Of a DNA stretch of 64,000 nucleotides, positions 47,165-58,798 are shown piece by piece (position 1 is the first letter of the stretch; every line of letters starts with the position of its first letter). Made by a program: the position numbers and the translations under genes. Origin of the DNA: Calliphora vicina (taxonomy: Eukaryota > Arthropoda > Insecta > Diptera > Calliphoridae); NCBI RefSeq assembly GCF_958450345.1, contig NC_088783.1, positions 12,155,701-12,219,700 of the forward strand. Direction: 5' to 3'. The notes beneath the pieces were generated by a model. That model was given only the letters and a program-made list of their open reading frames with translations. It ran no database searches and was not told the DNA's origin.

Positions 47165-48110
47165 TGCATTCCATAAGTATTGAGGAATGTGCCAAGATAT
47201 CAAAAGCTTTCGCAATATCTATGAAAGCAAGATAGAGTGGTGAACGCAATTCCATGGACTATTCAATGATGATTTTTAGGCTATTTATGTTTAGGCTATA
47301 TTATTGCATTCAAATAATTAAATTTGTCGCTTCTATGTGTGAGACCTATTCGTCTTCAGTCTATGGCTTGTCTTGTAATGTCAGTGGTTACTTTGCGCAG
47401 TGTATGGAAAATCCTCCAAAATCCCGAGTTAATTTTTATTCAGTTACTGAATTTTTTCAGAGACGAATTCGACTTTTTGAGTTTACATATAGGCCACTTT
47501 CCCTTTGTATTCCAGTGTCCTCCATATAGCTTAGGGTTTTACGGTTAGATAGAGAGGCGATCTTCATTCTTCAGCTTACTATTACTTTCACTTTTAGGTT
47601 ACTAACCTGGTGCACTCAGGATTTTTGGACACGGAAGAAAGCTTGCTGCTATCTGAGCTCAAGAAGAACAAATTATGCCAATCGTTTGTTTAAAATTTAA
47701 CTGATTATAAGGTGATCAGACCATGCTCAAAAGTGTAACTCCTCTCCAATTTTTTCGATCCGTTAGATCTCCTTTTTTGGTAGGAGGTCTACACAGGATT
47801 TGTGAGCACGGAAGACAGCTAGCTTCTTTCTGAGCTCAAGAAGAAAAAATTATGACAATTGTTGGTTTAAAATCTAACTGATAACAAGGTGATCGGACCA
47901 AACAGTTTGAATTGATTTATCATCAGTTTCTAACACTTCCGAAGAAATATTGTCTATATCAGGCGATTCTTTCTTCTTTTTTAGTATTTTTATTGCGTTT
48001 TCCAGGATTGTCTATTATTAGCAATTGTTTTTATCTAGCTCCATTATATTCCGGAATGTTATATTTCCTTTATTTTAAGCAGAAGGGTCGCCCTTTCTTC
48101 CAGCTATCTT
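47165..48110 (-). pseudogene. Non-LTR retrotransposon RT relic with internal duplication
   Basis: In minus-strand order: SPDIDNISSEVLETDDKSIQ near 47910-47970 (the SPGIDNIPAE block before RT motif 1), LPKKGDLTDRKNWRGVTLLS near 47730 (the KKGD-NWRGITLLS block), and YLAFIDIAKAFDILAHSSIL near 47170-47235 (motif A with the first catalytic Asp). The YADD motif and RNase H are absent. Frameshifts and a duplicated segment (47590-47900) break it. Confidence 0.8.
47590..47900. repeat. Tandem duplication in LINE relic
   Basis: Two ~110-bp copies, 47617-47725 and 47797-47902, share ctgagctcaagaagaa and aaggtgatc-gacca. They flank the KKGDLTD block. Confidence 0.75.
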
Positions 48111-48639
48111 GAGGATTAATTTCTTTAAATTTTAAACTTCAAATCGTATTTAGAACTAATAATCTATGATAGAATATGTGTAATTATAAGCATTTTTTAC
48201 CACATCCATATTCGAAATTTTACTATGGAAAAATGATCGTTTATTTACCTATAATAAAATTCATACAAAGGCAAAAAATATATAATAACAGGTCAGGGTA
48301 CAACAAAGAAAGAAAGTTCAATGTTCTCTATATGCCGACCACTGGTATAGGCTACTTTCGTAAACAATTAATTGTAAGTAGTTTCTTTATAATTTGATTA
48401 ATTTGCATTGCAAATCACAAATAAGTATTTTCTATGAAATTGTATGAAGATATTTACTAATAGTTTGGTTTCTTCCCCCGTTTTTATAATGTTTAAGCTA
48501 AACTAAATGATTATGGATATTTTGGATAAGTGTTTTTGTGGTTATTTTACTTTTATAACAAGTGTAGCTGCTGCTAGTGGTGGCATACAACAATACATAG
48601 AAATAAAATAAACTCATATAAACCAGTAGTTCTAAGAGA
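48111..48639. other. Unrecognised, possibly more LINE remnant
   Basis: Both strands have short ORFs but no motif I can name. Confidence 0.3.
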
Positions 48640-49200
48640 CGGTCCCGAACTATAACTAGCTACGTGACTAGTTATTTTAACAACTTCATGTCCTAACCAG
48701 GGTGGTCAATTGACCCTTTTGGATTACCATCAGACTGTCTGATAGCTGGTTCAAAGTAGTCAACGCATTGGATTGACATACCGGTTAACCTTACTATCTA
48801 AACTAGTTTCTTGATCAGCTATATAACTAGTTATTTCAACATGTACGGGTGTTAATTTTTTACCTCAAATAGTCAGTTAAAAAGACAGACCAACAACCGA
48901 TTGCTTCCGTCGACAACTTCCTAAAGTGTTGTACGAAATAAACTTTTAAAGTGACTACACTCTAGATTACTCAGAGACACTTAAGTGACAATTGTCTGCA
49001 CGCTAGATTACCTGGGATGTATAAAGTAATCAATTGACTTCTCTCTGCACTGCAACGAGCACATGCATGTCAAATTACCCAAACTATGTATATAAATTGG
49101 AATCAGCCAAGTGATCAGTCATTAGTGCAAATTACTGTCTATAAGGGATACATTGACTACTTGCTTAACTGCTGGGAAATGAGTCTCTACCACTAGTCAT
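48640..49200 (+). repeat. Long dispersed repeat (copy 3, longest)
   Basis: Contains, in order, actagctacgtgactagtta, gggtggtcaattgaccct, gatcagctatataactag, gactacactctagattact and cgagcacatgcatgtcaaat. The first part matches 25005-25560 inverted, the second part 31131-31490 direct. Confidence 0.7.
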
Positions 49201-49563
49201 ATGAAAACTCTCTGCTATTTACTAAAATAAAACTCGTGTTGCTAAAATACTACAGTACTATGACAACTATTATTTTACTAGTTTAATAAAAGGAAATATG
49301 TATTTTAGTTAGTTTTTTTTTCTTTTCTAAAAAATTTAATATAAAATGTATGTATGTGTTATGTTTGTATGCAAATAAGCCAACCAACCCACCAACAACA
49401 ATGACAACATGAATAAATATCAACATATGTGTCATTTATGAATGAAATGAAAATAATAATAAAAAAAAAATAGAATTTCATTTATTTATATTTATTTTTT
49501 TCCTACAAAATTAATTAAACATAAAGAATTTTATTATTTTAGTCATCTTTCATCTTTACAACC
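49201..49563. other. Non-coding DNA
   Basis: Nothing recognised. Confidence 0.4.
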
Positions 49564-49571
49564 CCCACAAC

Positions 49572-49954
49572 TAGAGTATCCAAAGCCGAAAACGAAACCC
49601 AATCAACCGGTTTTTTCATAAACTTGAACGGTTTCGGGTTTCTTTAGCTTTTTGGTTTTTTAACTAACCGGTTTTTTTAAGATCAATTTTAAGAAAATAT
49701 TTTTTCTAAAGCTTATTTGAACATATTTTTCATTTATTTTATATAAAATTTAAAATAATTGCATAAAATTATAGCCTGAATATTAAAAAATTTCAAATTT
49801 CCAAAGTGCACAATTTTTTAACATAAATTTTATATAAAACCGGTTAAGCTTTGCTTTTATAATGACAAAAACCGAAACCGATATTTTCAAAAACACACTT
49901 TTCGGTTAAACCGGAAACCGGTTTTTTGCATTTGCCAGTTTGCTGGACACTCTA
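49572..49954. mobile_element. hAT-like MITE with 8-bp target duplication
   Basis: Ends tagagtatcc and ggacactcta (one mismatch when inverted), flanked by perfect cccacaac at 49564-49571 and 49955-49962. Inside are many accggtt/aaccgaaaccg words. 383 bp, non-coding. An 8-bp duplication and a TAGAGTGTCC-like end suggest hAT-type mobilisation. Confidence 0.85.
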
Positions 49955-50117
49955 CCCACAACACTCGCTCTCATACACTGACATATAGTCACTCGCCTCA
50001 TACGAGAGTGATAGGCAGTGTTTGATTTAGTGAATAATATAAAAAAAGGGTTAAATAAATAATTGAATTTTATATGGTAAACTTAAGTTAAAATACACAC
50101 AGAGAAATGTATTATGT

Positions 50118-50344
50118 ACAAACAAGTAAGAGAGCTATATTCGGCAGTGCCGAATCATAAATACAACTCTTCAGCAAACTATAAAGATTGAATATTTGAA
50201 AACAAGTTTTTAGTGAAAAAACATTTTTTGGTGGAAAAACAATTTTTTCCCGATTTTAACTCATTGTAGGTCGGAATTACTATTGCGTTATAGGTATCCA
50301 TATTGTCTATATTAGTTACTTAGTAATCCTGACATACATAGATC
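50118..50344 (-). mobile_element. DINE-1/mini-me-like Helitron 3' part (outer copy)
   Basis: Hairpin attcggc-agt-gccgaat at 50139-50155 preceded by acaaacaagtaag. It breaks at 50344, where another copy's end begins. Confidence 0.75.
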
Positions 50345-50971
50345 AACAAGTAAGAGACCTATATACGGTTGTGAAGAATATTATATACCCTTCACCAAAT
50401 TATATTTCAAAATACAAATTATAAATATTTTTAAGTAAACAAAATTTAAAATTTTTTTTTTCAAAATTGTTTTTGAAATTTAAAAAAAAAATTTAATTTT
50501 TAAAATTTTTTTTAAATTTATTAGTAAAGAAAAATTTAAAACAAAAAAATTTTTTTGTTAAAAAAAGAATTAAAAAATATTTTTCCCGATTTGCACCCAT
50601 TGTAGGTTCACGTTACTATAGCCTTATATACATCGTTGTAATGGACTTTGAAATATCTATCGTTAGATATCCATATTGTTTATATTAATGACTTAGTAAT
50701 CCAGATATAGATCAAAAATAGGCCAAAAATCGAGTTTGTTCCTGTTTTTTCCTTATATTTTCTCGATTTTAAATAGAAGAATTCCCGATTTATTGAAGTT
50801 TGTAAGTTTTTTGGAGGCTACGGAAAGTTGATTTCCAAATACAAACGGACATGGCTATATTGACTTCGCTATCTATAACGATTCAGAATATATATACTTT
50901 GTAGGGTCGCTAATGAAAAATGTAGAAATTACAAACGGAATGACAAACTTCACCTCATGGTGAAGGGTATA
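50345..50971 (-). mobile_element. DINE-1/mini-me-like Helitron, complete but diverged
   Basis: Starts caacaagtaagagacc with a decayed hairpin, then the usual blocks, ending cctcatggtgaagggtata. It lies directly beside the truncated copy in the same orientation. Confidence 0.8.
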
Positions 50972-51025
50972 ACAAATTATTGTAAAATAAACATTTTTTG
51001 GTGAAAAAAAACATTTTTAATTTGA

Positions 51026-51880
51026 AAAAAGTGCCGCTGAAGCACACCGATTGATCACCAAAGCTTATGGTAAATATGTTCCATCGGTTTCAATGTCGTG
51101 AAGATCGCTCAGGCCAGCCAAAAAGTTTGAAAACCAAGAATTGGAGGCATTACTCCATAAATATTATTGTCAAACTCAACAAGAGATTGCAAAATCATTG
51201 GGAGCTACTCATTCAGCAATTTTAAATCGTTTATGAGCTGAAGGATTCATCCAAAAGGGAAGGGAAATTGGGTACCATACGAACTGAAGCCGAGAGACCT
51301 TGAAAGACGATTTGGTATGTCTGAAATGCTGCTTGAATGCTGAATGCTATAAAAGAAAATAATTTTTGCACCGAATCATTACTTGCGATGAAAAATGGAT
51401 CCATTACGATAACCCGAAGCGTAAGAGATCGTACGTGAACTCCGGCCAACCAGCCGAATCGTCACCAAAGCCAAATAACCATGGCGTTAAGGTAATTCTC
51501 TGTATTTGGTGGGAACAAAAGGGTCCTATCTATTATGAGCTGCTGAAAATTGAACAGACCATCATAGGGAACCTGTACCGAACGTATTTGAATTCGATTG
51601 AAGCGAGCATTGTTCGAAAGACTCCCAGAATATGTGTCCAGACATGAAACCATAATATTCCATTGTGACAGCACTCGGCCAAATGTAGTAATACCTGTTA
51701 AAAACTATTTAAAAATAAGTTTTGCCTCGTCCGCTTTTTAGTCCAGACCTTGACCTGTCCGACTACCATTTGTTCCGATCGAAGCAGAAAGCTCTCTCTG
51801 ATTCGTTCTTGGCCTCAAAAGTTGAGCAGTTCTGTTTGTTAAAATAATTTAGTCTAATTGACCGAATTTTTCTATTGTGG
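51026..51880 (+). pseudogene. Mariner (MREVL-type) transposase, broken
   Basis: Blocks: SAAEAHRLI-like start near 51030, LEALLH-YCQTQQEIAKSLGA near 51150, CDEKWIHYDNPKRKRSYVNS (first catalytic Asp) near 51390, VILCIWWEQKGPIYYELLK near 51495, then HCDSTRPNVVIP, a decayed second Asp block, and DYHLFRSKQKAL near 51760. Several frameshifts. The tail from ~51850 holds part of a CACAGAG-family MITE (ending ctgtgtc near 51945). Confidence 0.85.
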
Positions 51881-52008
51881 CTAAAAAAATTCTAGTTGGG
51901 GTGACACAAAATTCGTTTATTTAAATCATAATTATTCTGTGTCAAGTGATTTTCTATTACTTGTATTGGAATTTGATGGATTATTATAAAAATTAGTAAA
52001 AAAAAAAC

Positions 52009-52048
52009 AATGACAAACTTATATTTATCAACATGGTGAAGGGTATAA
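52009..52048 (-). mobile_element. Helitron 5' terminal fragment
   Basis: Only aatgacaaacttatattt and catggtgaagggtataa remain. Confidence 0.55.
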
Positions 52049-52769
52049 AAAGCAGATTAAAAAAAGAAAATCATCATTTAATTATTTTAAAATTTGCACA
52101 GTGGTGTTGATTGTGAAATAAATTTTTAATATTTTTTACAATTAAGTGTCAATTTGACATGGTTTAAACGATAGCACGGATCCGCGAGCTCCAACGATTC
52201 TACCACGTAGTTCGGTCGATTTCATGCACCTTCAGGAAATCCCACAAGAAGCAGTCAATTGTTCATGCAAAATGTTCATATTGTTGGGTCCAAAATCCAT
52301 ACCCAACAGTAACTTTGGGTATGGATTCTCGGTACTAAATACTATTCAGTAGAAGTCCGCATTTTTCACAACATTTTTAACCACATTTATTAAAACTTTT
52401 CGCTTAACTGGTCAATGCAGCACAGAATTTCATCTTTCAGAGCATCAGTTCTTTGCGGTTTGTTCACTTAAGCTGGGTCTTTCAAATGGCCCTAGAAAAA
52501 ATAGTTCAGCCTCGATAAAAGTGATCAATGGTCAAAGGATTATAACTCATTTATATACATTTAATCATTTGACAGCAAACATACCGACTAACCTCAAACT
52601 TCATCACCCTTTACTTGCTTCCCTTTCCATCATTAAAATGTCCCAAGTTTGACATTTCATCATTTGACAGTCCTAACCTCAAATTTGCTCACTCATTACT
52701 TGTGATGTCGGACAGATAAGGTCGGGAGTTATCACGGAACGTCTAGCTTCTCTGAATTAACTACTTAGG
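52049..52769. other. Unrecognised repeat-like DNA
   Basis: The phrase cctaacctcaaatttgctca (near 52672) recurs near 59084 and, weaker, near 52593. No coding motif; may be more of the LINE that follows. Confidence 0.35.
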
Positions 52770-52965
52770 CAAAACAAGTTAACATTTTGCTAGATACCGG
52801 GCCATATTAGCAACGAAGGGGCTGATTGTTTAGTTAATAGCGTGGCTCGATGTACTCTTGTGGGACTAGAAATTTCTTTGGCATCCGTAATGGATATGTT
52901 AGAGGAAAGACTCAATCCAAGTTTGACTCATAGGCCAAGCGACGAATATCTCTTTTTTATTTTGT
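52770..52965 (+). pseudogene. LINE RNase H domain fragment
   Basis: Frame reads GHISNEGADCLVNSVARCTL, the GHxxNExAD core of the RNase H domain of non-LTR elements with its catalytic Asp, then ISLASVMDMLEERLNPSL. No RT upstream. Confidence 0.7.
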
Positions 52966-54430
52966 AGCATAAATAAAATTGTAATTTACTTTCCCATTCT
53001 TACCACTGTGCTTCATTATACTAACAAAGCAATATTAATGAATTGCAAATAATAAATATTAAATACACACATACATATACCTACTACATTCTACATATAT
53101 TTGCCAAATGCATTAAATTTTAAGAACTTTTTCTCTTTTATTTGTGCTTTCAACAAAATACACAAGAAAAATAAAGTTTTTAAAAGCCTTGAAAGTTTGT
53201 TGTACGTAAACTAACAAAAAAAAAATACAAAAAAAGATCAAAAAAGTAGGTACAATGGCCAAAACAAAAAATAAAGAAAAAGAAACGGTTACTTAAAAAA
53301 TGGTTATGGTACTTATTTATAGTACTTTTTTCCTTATAACTTACTTGTTCTGGTAATAAGTAAAGTTTAACTTGATAAAAATGAGCACGTTCTTAATGGC
53401 AAATTATTGTTTATTATTGACTGACTGACGACTACTGCAAAAACAAAAACTGGGTGAACTAAAATGTGTCATATATGAACAAAATTAAAATATTCTTTGG
53501 CATATTTATGTTTAAATACTATGACGCCATATTCTTAGGGGAAATAATTAAACAATGTTGAGGAAATTACCATCAATTAAATATTGCTTTTTGCCATAAT
53601 TTGTTAGATATCTATCTGCTATATATATGTATATAAAAAGAGTAATGTTATTGAGTGCCTGACAGATTCAACATAGCCCAGACCAACTATACATCCCCTT
53701 TTCCCTATGTAAATCCACTAAAAAGGGATTTTTAGAAATTCGAAGGTTTGGGGAATAATAACGGCTAAATTCGGTAATATTATATCTTCTAAACTAATAT
53801 AGATACAAACAACACTTAAAATACATCTTCTTAATCTACTTAAGAAATTAATTGGGTACTTTATTGAAATTCAAACCTTTTAGGGGATAAAACGAATAAA
53901 AATAGTTTTAAACCAATTAACATAGAAATCAATTTTAAATCGTTTTCTTTACTTATCCCAAAATAACATATATAAGTTTTGTACTTTTTTGAAATACGAG
54001 CAATTAAGGGATACAAATTTTATTTATTTTTGGTACTTTTTTCATAAAATATGTTTTTCTATAGACAGATGAATATTTTATTACTCAATACTGATATTTA
54101 TTCAAATAAAATTTATATCATTTCAAGGGGGACTAAAAAGTATCATAAAGGGGTAAAAACGGCCAAATACGTTCTATTCAAAATTATCTAGCCAATTTAG
54201 ATAACATTTTAAACATTGCTTTGCCCCAATCGTACCAAAATTATCAAACAGGGTGTGTTTTGCAACTCGAGTGTGAATGTGTAGATTGGTTCCAAATCCG
54301 GCTAAATAGTTTGGTATTTTTTTTTAAATATTGTTACTAAATTGTACTTGAATTCAAATATAACGATTTTAACGGCTGATTTAAAGTTGGATAATGCTTT
54401 CAAATAGAAGTGCCCAAACTTTAACATATC
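52966..54430. other. Non-coding DNA, possible decayed repeats
   Basis: From 53690 to 54300 short phrases such as aggggataaaacg, aaggggtaaaaacggcc and acggctaaattcgg recur loosely. No ORF. Confidence 0.35.
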
Positions 54431-54850
54431 TGTGGGCATTATTAACATTTCAGTTGACCATTGTTCGTAAGTAAGGCAACGCTGTTTGCTGCGACCGTAT
54501 ATTCGAATTCGAATATTCAGTTAAATAACATTGTATAAATAGAGCTTTCTAGATGGTAATGCAGTGTTATAAATAGTGACAGAGGTTGCAGTCGTGAGTG
54601 AGTTTAACAGAGACGCTTTTCGAACAAACATCAACTGAGTGCTGTGTTTTTCAAGTGAATTCGTGTACATTATAAAGTGTCTGTATTTCTGAGAATTTAT
54701 AAACGTGTATAAAAAACATTGAGTGACTATTTAATTCTGTGGTTGTTATACATTTTAAATAAATAAAGAGTTGTTACAATTTTTAAACTACTAAACGGCT
54801 TTTATTTGCAATCAAAAGTATCCGGTTTATTTAAAGGAAATAAACAAACG
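54431..54850 (+). mobile_element. LTR-like or promoter block
   Basis: Begins TGTGGGCATTATT. Two TATAAATAG boxes at 54534-54542 and 54568-54576 are followed ~190 bp later by overlapping AATAAA signals (54758-54767) and a T-rich tail, the usual U3-R-U5 order of an LTR. No primer site, partner LTR or gag/pol is visible, and no clear target duplication, so a solo LTR is an inference. Confidence 0.4.
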
Positions 54851-55208
54851 TTTTGAAAATGTTAAAACTTAACAATATGAACCACAGATTTGAATCGTTT
54901 AAGACATATCTGTGTCACAAAAAATTTCCGCAAAATGGAGTATTTTTTCGCTTTTCAAGAGTGAAAAGCGAATTGGTACTTTTTTTGCTAATCGCACTTT
55001 TTTTAAATTTTAAATTATTAAACTTATCGTCATAAAAGTTTTATGTACCAAAAAAGGGAGAACTAATGGTACTTTTTCCTTCTTTAAAATGTACTTTTTA
55101 AATTTTTTATAATAATGGACCAAGAAACATGAAATTGAACATGATTGTGGGTGAAGGAGAATACAAGAGAGGGTTACCAATAGTCTAAAAAGGAAGATCA
55201 GAACAAAG
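54851..55208. other. Non-coding DNA
   Basis: The phrases gtgaaaagcgaattggtact and aactaatggtactttttcc suggest a decayed repeat. Nothing else. Confidence 0.3.
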
Positions 55209-55398
55209 GTCTCCAAATAACTTAAATACATGATTCATACATCAATATATCGGAAATTCTTTCGGCTAGGAAGAATCGGTCGGTATTTTTTAACCCGAAT
55301 TTTTTTTTACCAAATAAAAATTTATTTTTCAATAAATTTAAAAAAAAATAATTTAAACAATTTTAAAATAAATTCAAAAACAATTTCGAATATAAAAA
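55209..55398 (+). mobile_element. DINE-1/mini-me-like Helitron fragment
   Basis: Contains atgattcatacatcaatata and aacccgaattttttttt; most of the element is deleted. Confidence 0.65.
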
Positions 55399-56097
55399 AA
55401 AACAAGTAAGAGTGCTATATTCGGCTGTGCCGAATCTTATATACCCTTCACCAAATTATACTTCAAAATTTTAAATATTTTTAGGTAAACAAAATTTAAT
55501 TTTTTTTTAGTTGTATTTTTAATTTTTCGGAAAAAAAATTTTTCGATTGTTATTTTAATTTTTTTTTTTTTTAAATTTAAATTTTTTTTTAAATTAAAAA
55601 TATTTTTTTTTAAATTTTAAAAATTTTTTTTTGGTTTTTAAAATTTTTTTAAATTTTTTGAACCCATTGTAGGTCCAACTTACTATGGTCTTATATACGT
55701 CATTGCAAATGTCTTTGAAATATCTATCATTAGATATCCATATTGTCTATATTAATGTCTTAGTAATCCAGATATAGGTCAAAAATAGGTCAAAAATCGA
55801 GGTTGTCTTGGTTTTTTCCTCATATCTCAGCCAATTGTGGACCGATTTTGCTGATTTTAAATAGCAAAATTCTCGAAAGCATGTCTGACAGAATTATTGA
55901 AAATTTGGATCCCGAAGATATCTGGGGTCTTCAGAAAACTGATTTCAACAGACAGACAGACGGACATGGCTTAATCGACTCCGCTACCTATAAGGATATA
56001 CATATATACTTTATAGGGTCGGAAATGAAAAATGTAGAAATTACAAACGGAATGAAAAACTTATATATACCCTTCTCACGAAGTGAAGGGTATAATA
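55399..56097 (-). mobile_element. DINE-1/mini-me-like Helitron, full length, young
   Basis: Reverse orientation. Hairpin attcggc-tgt-gccgaat at 55419-55435; ends cccttctcacgaagtgaagg. Sequence is very close to 36155-37026 outside the microsatellite, suggesting the same recent subfamily. Confidence 0.9.
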
Positions 56098-56103
56098 AAT
56101 TTT

Positions 56104-57165
56104 AAAATATGAACACCATGTTTACACACAACGTTTTTTTTTTTGCTTCGAAAATGTCCAATTTTGTTCCAACAAAGCGTCATATGCGGGAAGTTTTGAT
56201 TTACTTCTTTAATTTGGAAATAAGTGCCACTGAAGCACATCGATTGCTAATCAAAGCTTATGGTGAATGTCTTCCATCGTTTTCAAAGTGTGAGAGATGG
56301 TTAGTGCGGTTCTGATTTTGACACAGAAAACAAATATTGCCCAGGCCAGTCAAAATAATATTGAAGATCAAGAATTGGAGGCATTACTCCAAGAAGATTG
56401 TTTTTAATCTCAACAAAATCATTCGGAGCTACTCTAGCAGCAATTTCAAAATGTTTAAAAGCAGCAGGATTCATTCAAAAGCAGGGAAATTGGGTACCAT
56501 ACGAATTGAAGCTGAGATACATTGAAAGACGATTTTGTATTTCCGAAATAGCTTGAGCATTGTAAAAGAAAATCATTTTTGCACCGAATCATTACTTGTC
56601 TTAAAAAATGGATCAATTACGATAACCCAAAGTATAAGCGATCGCGTGTGAAGCCTGGCCAACCAGCCAATTCGACACCAAAGTCAAATATCCATGGCGC
56701 TAAGGATCTATATATTATCAGCTGCTGAAATCTGGCAAGGCCATCACAGGAAATATGTACCGAATGCAACTGATTCGTTTGAAGCGAGCATAGGCCGAAA
56801 AAACCCAGAATATGCGGCCTGGAATTAAACCGTAATATTCAATCATTACAACGTTCGCCCACATGTTGCAATTCCTGTTGAAAACTATTTAGAAAGAAGA
56901 AGTTGGGAAGTTTTGTCACACCCGCTTTATAGTGCAGACCTTGCCCCGTCCGACTACTATTTGTTTCGTTCAGTGCAGAACACTCTCTATGGGATACGCT
57001 GCACTTCAGAATAGAGTATCCGTAATTGACTTGATTCGTTCTTGGCCACAAAAGATAAGCAGCTCTTATGGCTCGGAATCCATGGACACATATTTTGAAA
57101 ATTCAATGATTTTGATTTTTTTAAAAAATCTTTTCATAGTTTTACTACGATTTGGTTAGCGAAGT
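56104..57165 (+). pseudogene. Mariner (MREVL-type) transposase, near full length, broken
   Basis: Ordered blocks: MREVLIYFFNLEISATEAHR (56180), LLIKAYGECLPSFSKCERWL, the IKSAGFIQKQGNWVPYELK region (56460-56515), CLKKWINYDNPKYKRSRVKP near 56600 (the first catalytic position D-E-K is altered to LKK), LIRLKRA near 56775, HNVRPHVAIP-like near 56860, then YSADLAPSDYYLFRSVQNTL (third Asp) and FLATKDKQLLWLGIH near 57050. Many frameshifts. Confidence 0.85.
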
Positions 57166-58440
57166 GAACCGGGTTTGGCAGTTAATACATAAATAATTAA
57201 AATAAATACGCTAGGAACGTTTGCTTAGAACTGTAATTATAATATTAAAACGTATTTTTTTTATTTTCTAAATTTTGTTGTTTATCAATTTTCTGTTTTA
57301 AGCTCCCTTAAGCTTTATTACTTCAGAATATTCAATCTAACAAACAAATACAATCTAATACTTCATAAATTAGCTGTCAATTTATTAACTACCAATAAAC
57401 AAAATAACACCGCTCAAAAATCCGCACAGTGCGACGAACACCAGCTACAAGGTCAATGAGATATCAATTCATATTCTATAGATATCAATATGTATAAAGT
57501 AGTTGTTGTTTTTATTAACTAAAATAAACTCTAATTTAATTTTCTTCCGCCAATAATGTTTTTTTTTATCTTTAGTTAACAAATACAACGCCAATATTTT
57601 AATATTATTAACAAGAAACAGCAGCAGGTTTATAATATTTTGAATGTTTATCTGTTTGCAAGTGTTTGCTAGGTTTTTTGGGGGGGACCAAAGTCAAACC
57701 GGTCTATGTTAGAGGCATGGATTAGGCCGCTACTTTTATCTTATGGTTTTATTTATTTTTGTTTTTATTTCTCATCTGTAAATACGAGATTTGATTTAAC
57801 CGCATAGTTTCTTTTTTTTTAACTTATCTGTGTTTGTTAAATTCATATTCACACTAAACGTGTTGCTGTTTTGGTTTTTGAAAACAAATAAATTTTGAAG
57901 CGGACAATTGTTTACGAAAATATTTCCAGATGTAAACAATATAATTTAATTCTAAATTTCGTTGGTTTATTTATTGAGAAATGCTAATACTGCGAAACGA
58001 GGGCTGGCTGAATAATAGAAAATGATACGTTGTTATTGGTGTAACTGATTTAGTAATTTAGTTAATTCCAGGATATAGTTTTTATAACCACCACCAAAAA
58101 GATACATTGAAATACTGTTTGTAGACCCACAAAACTAAATATACTTACTATGGGTATACTTACTATTTAATATTTAATTAAGTTTATATGTATATAATAA
58201 CGAATCACGAAGAGTTACGATAATACGTTCGGATGCAGACGGTTCTGGTAACGCGTAACTCGAATTCTTCGGGACTTCAATAATCGTCGGCGTTACGATG
58301 TATTGGCATGACTTACTAACTGGACAGTTTGTCACAAGCGGTAGCTACGGATTTCTGGTGAGGCTTTTCGTTGGTATAGCATCGGGTGATAGCTAAAACT
58401 ATATTTTAGATACTTACAAATAAATGAACTTAACCAAGGG
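57166..58440. other. Non-coding DNA
   Basis: A more G/C-rich patch at 58200-58390 (cgttcggatgcagacgg, ggtaacgcgtaactcg) precedes the minisatellite but gives no recognisable ORF or RNA fold. Confidence 0.4.
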
Positions 58441-58798
58441 GACAGTTAACCGAAGCTCCTGTCTTGAACAGTTGAGCGAAGTATCTGTATTGAACAGTCG
58501 GAAGAAGCGCCTGTACTGAACAGATGACCGAAGTATCTGTATTAAACAGTTGGCCAAAGCATATGTCTTCAACAATCGGTCGAAGCCCCTCTGTATTGAA
58601 TAGTTGGCCGAAGCCCTTGAACAGTCGGCCGAAGCCCCTGTACTTAACAGACGACCGAAGTCTCTGTACTAAACAGATGGCCAAGTCTCTGTATTGAACA
58701 TTTGGTCGAAGTCTTGAAGTATTGAACAGTTGGTCGAAGTCTCTGTATTGAACAGTTTGCACAAGCATCTGTCTTGAACAGTCGATCGAAGTCGCTGG
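58441..58798. repeat. 26-bp minisatellite, ~14 units
   Basis: The unit is close to gaacagttggccgaag followed by tctctgtatt. Units differ by a few bases and by occasional 2-5 base indels, so all three minus-strand frames stay partly open and show periodic VQYRDF/LFNTE words; these ORFs are a repeat artefact. Confidence 0.9.

Noticed and set aside
58200..58390. Possible tRNA or other small RNA in a G/C-richer patch
   Set aside because: No cloverleaf or promoter boxes could be laid on it.
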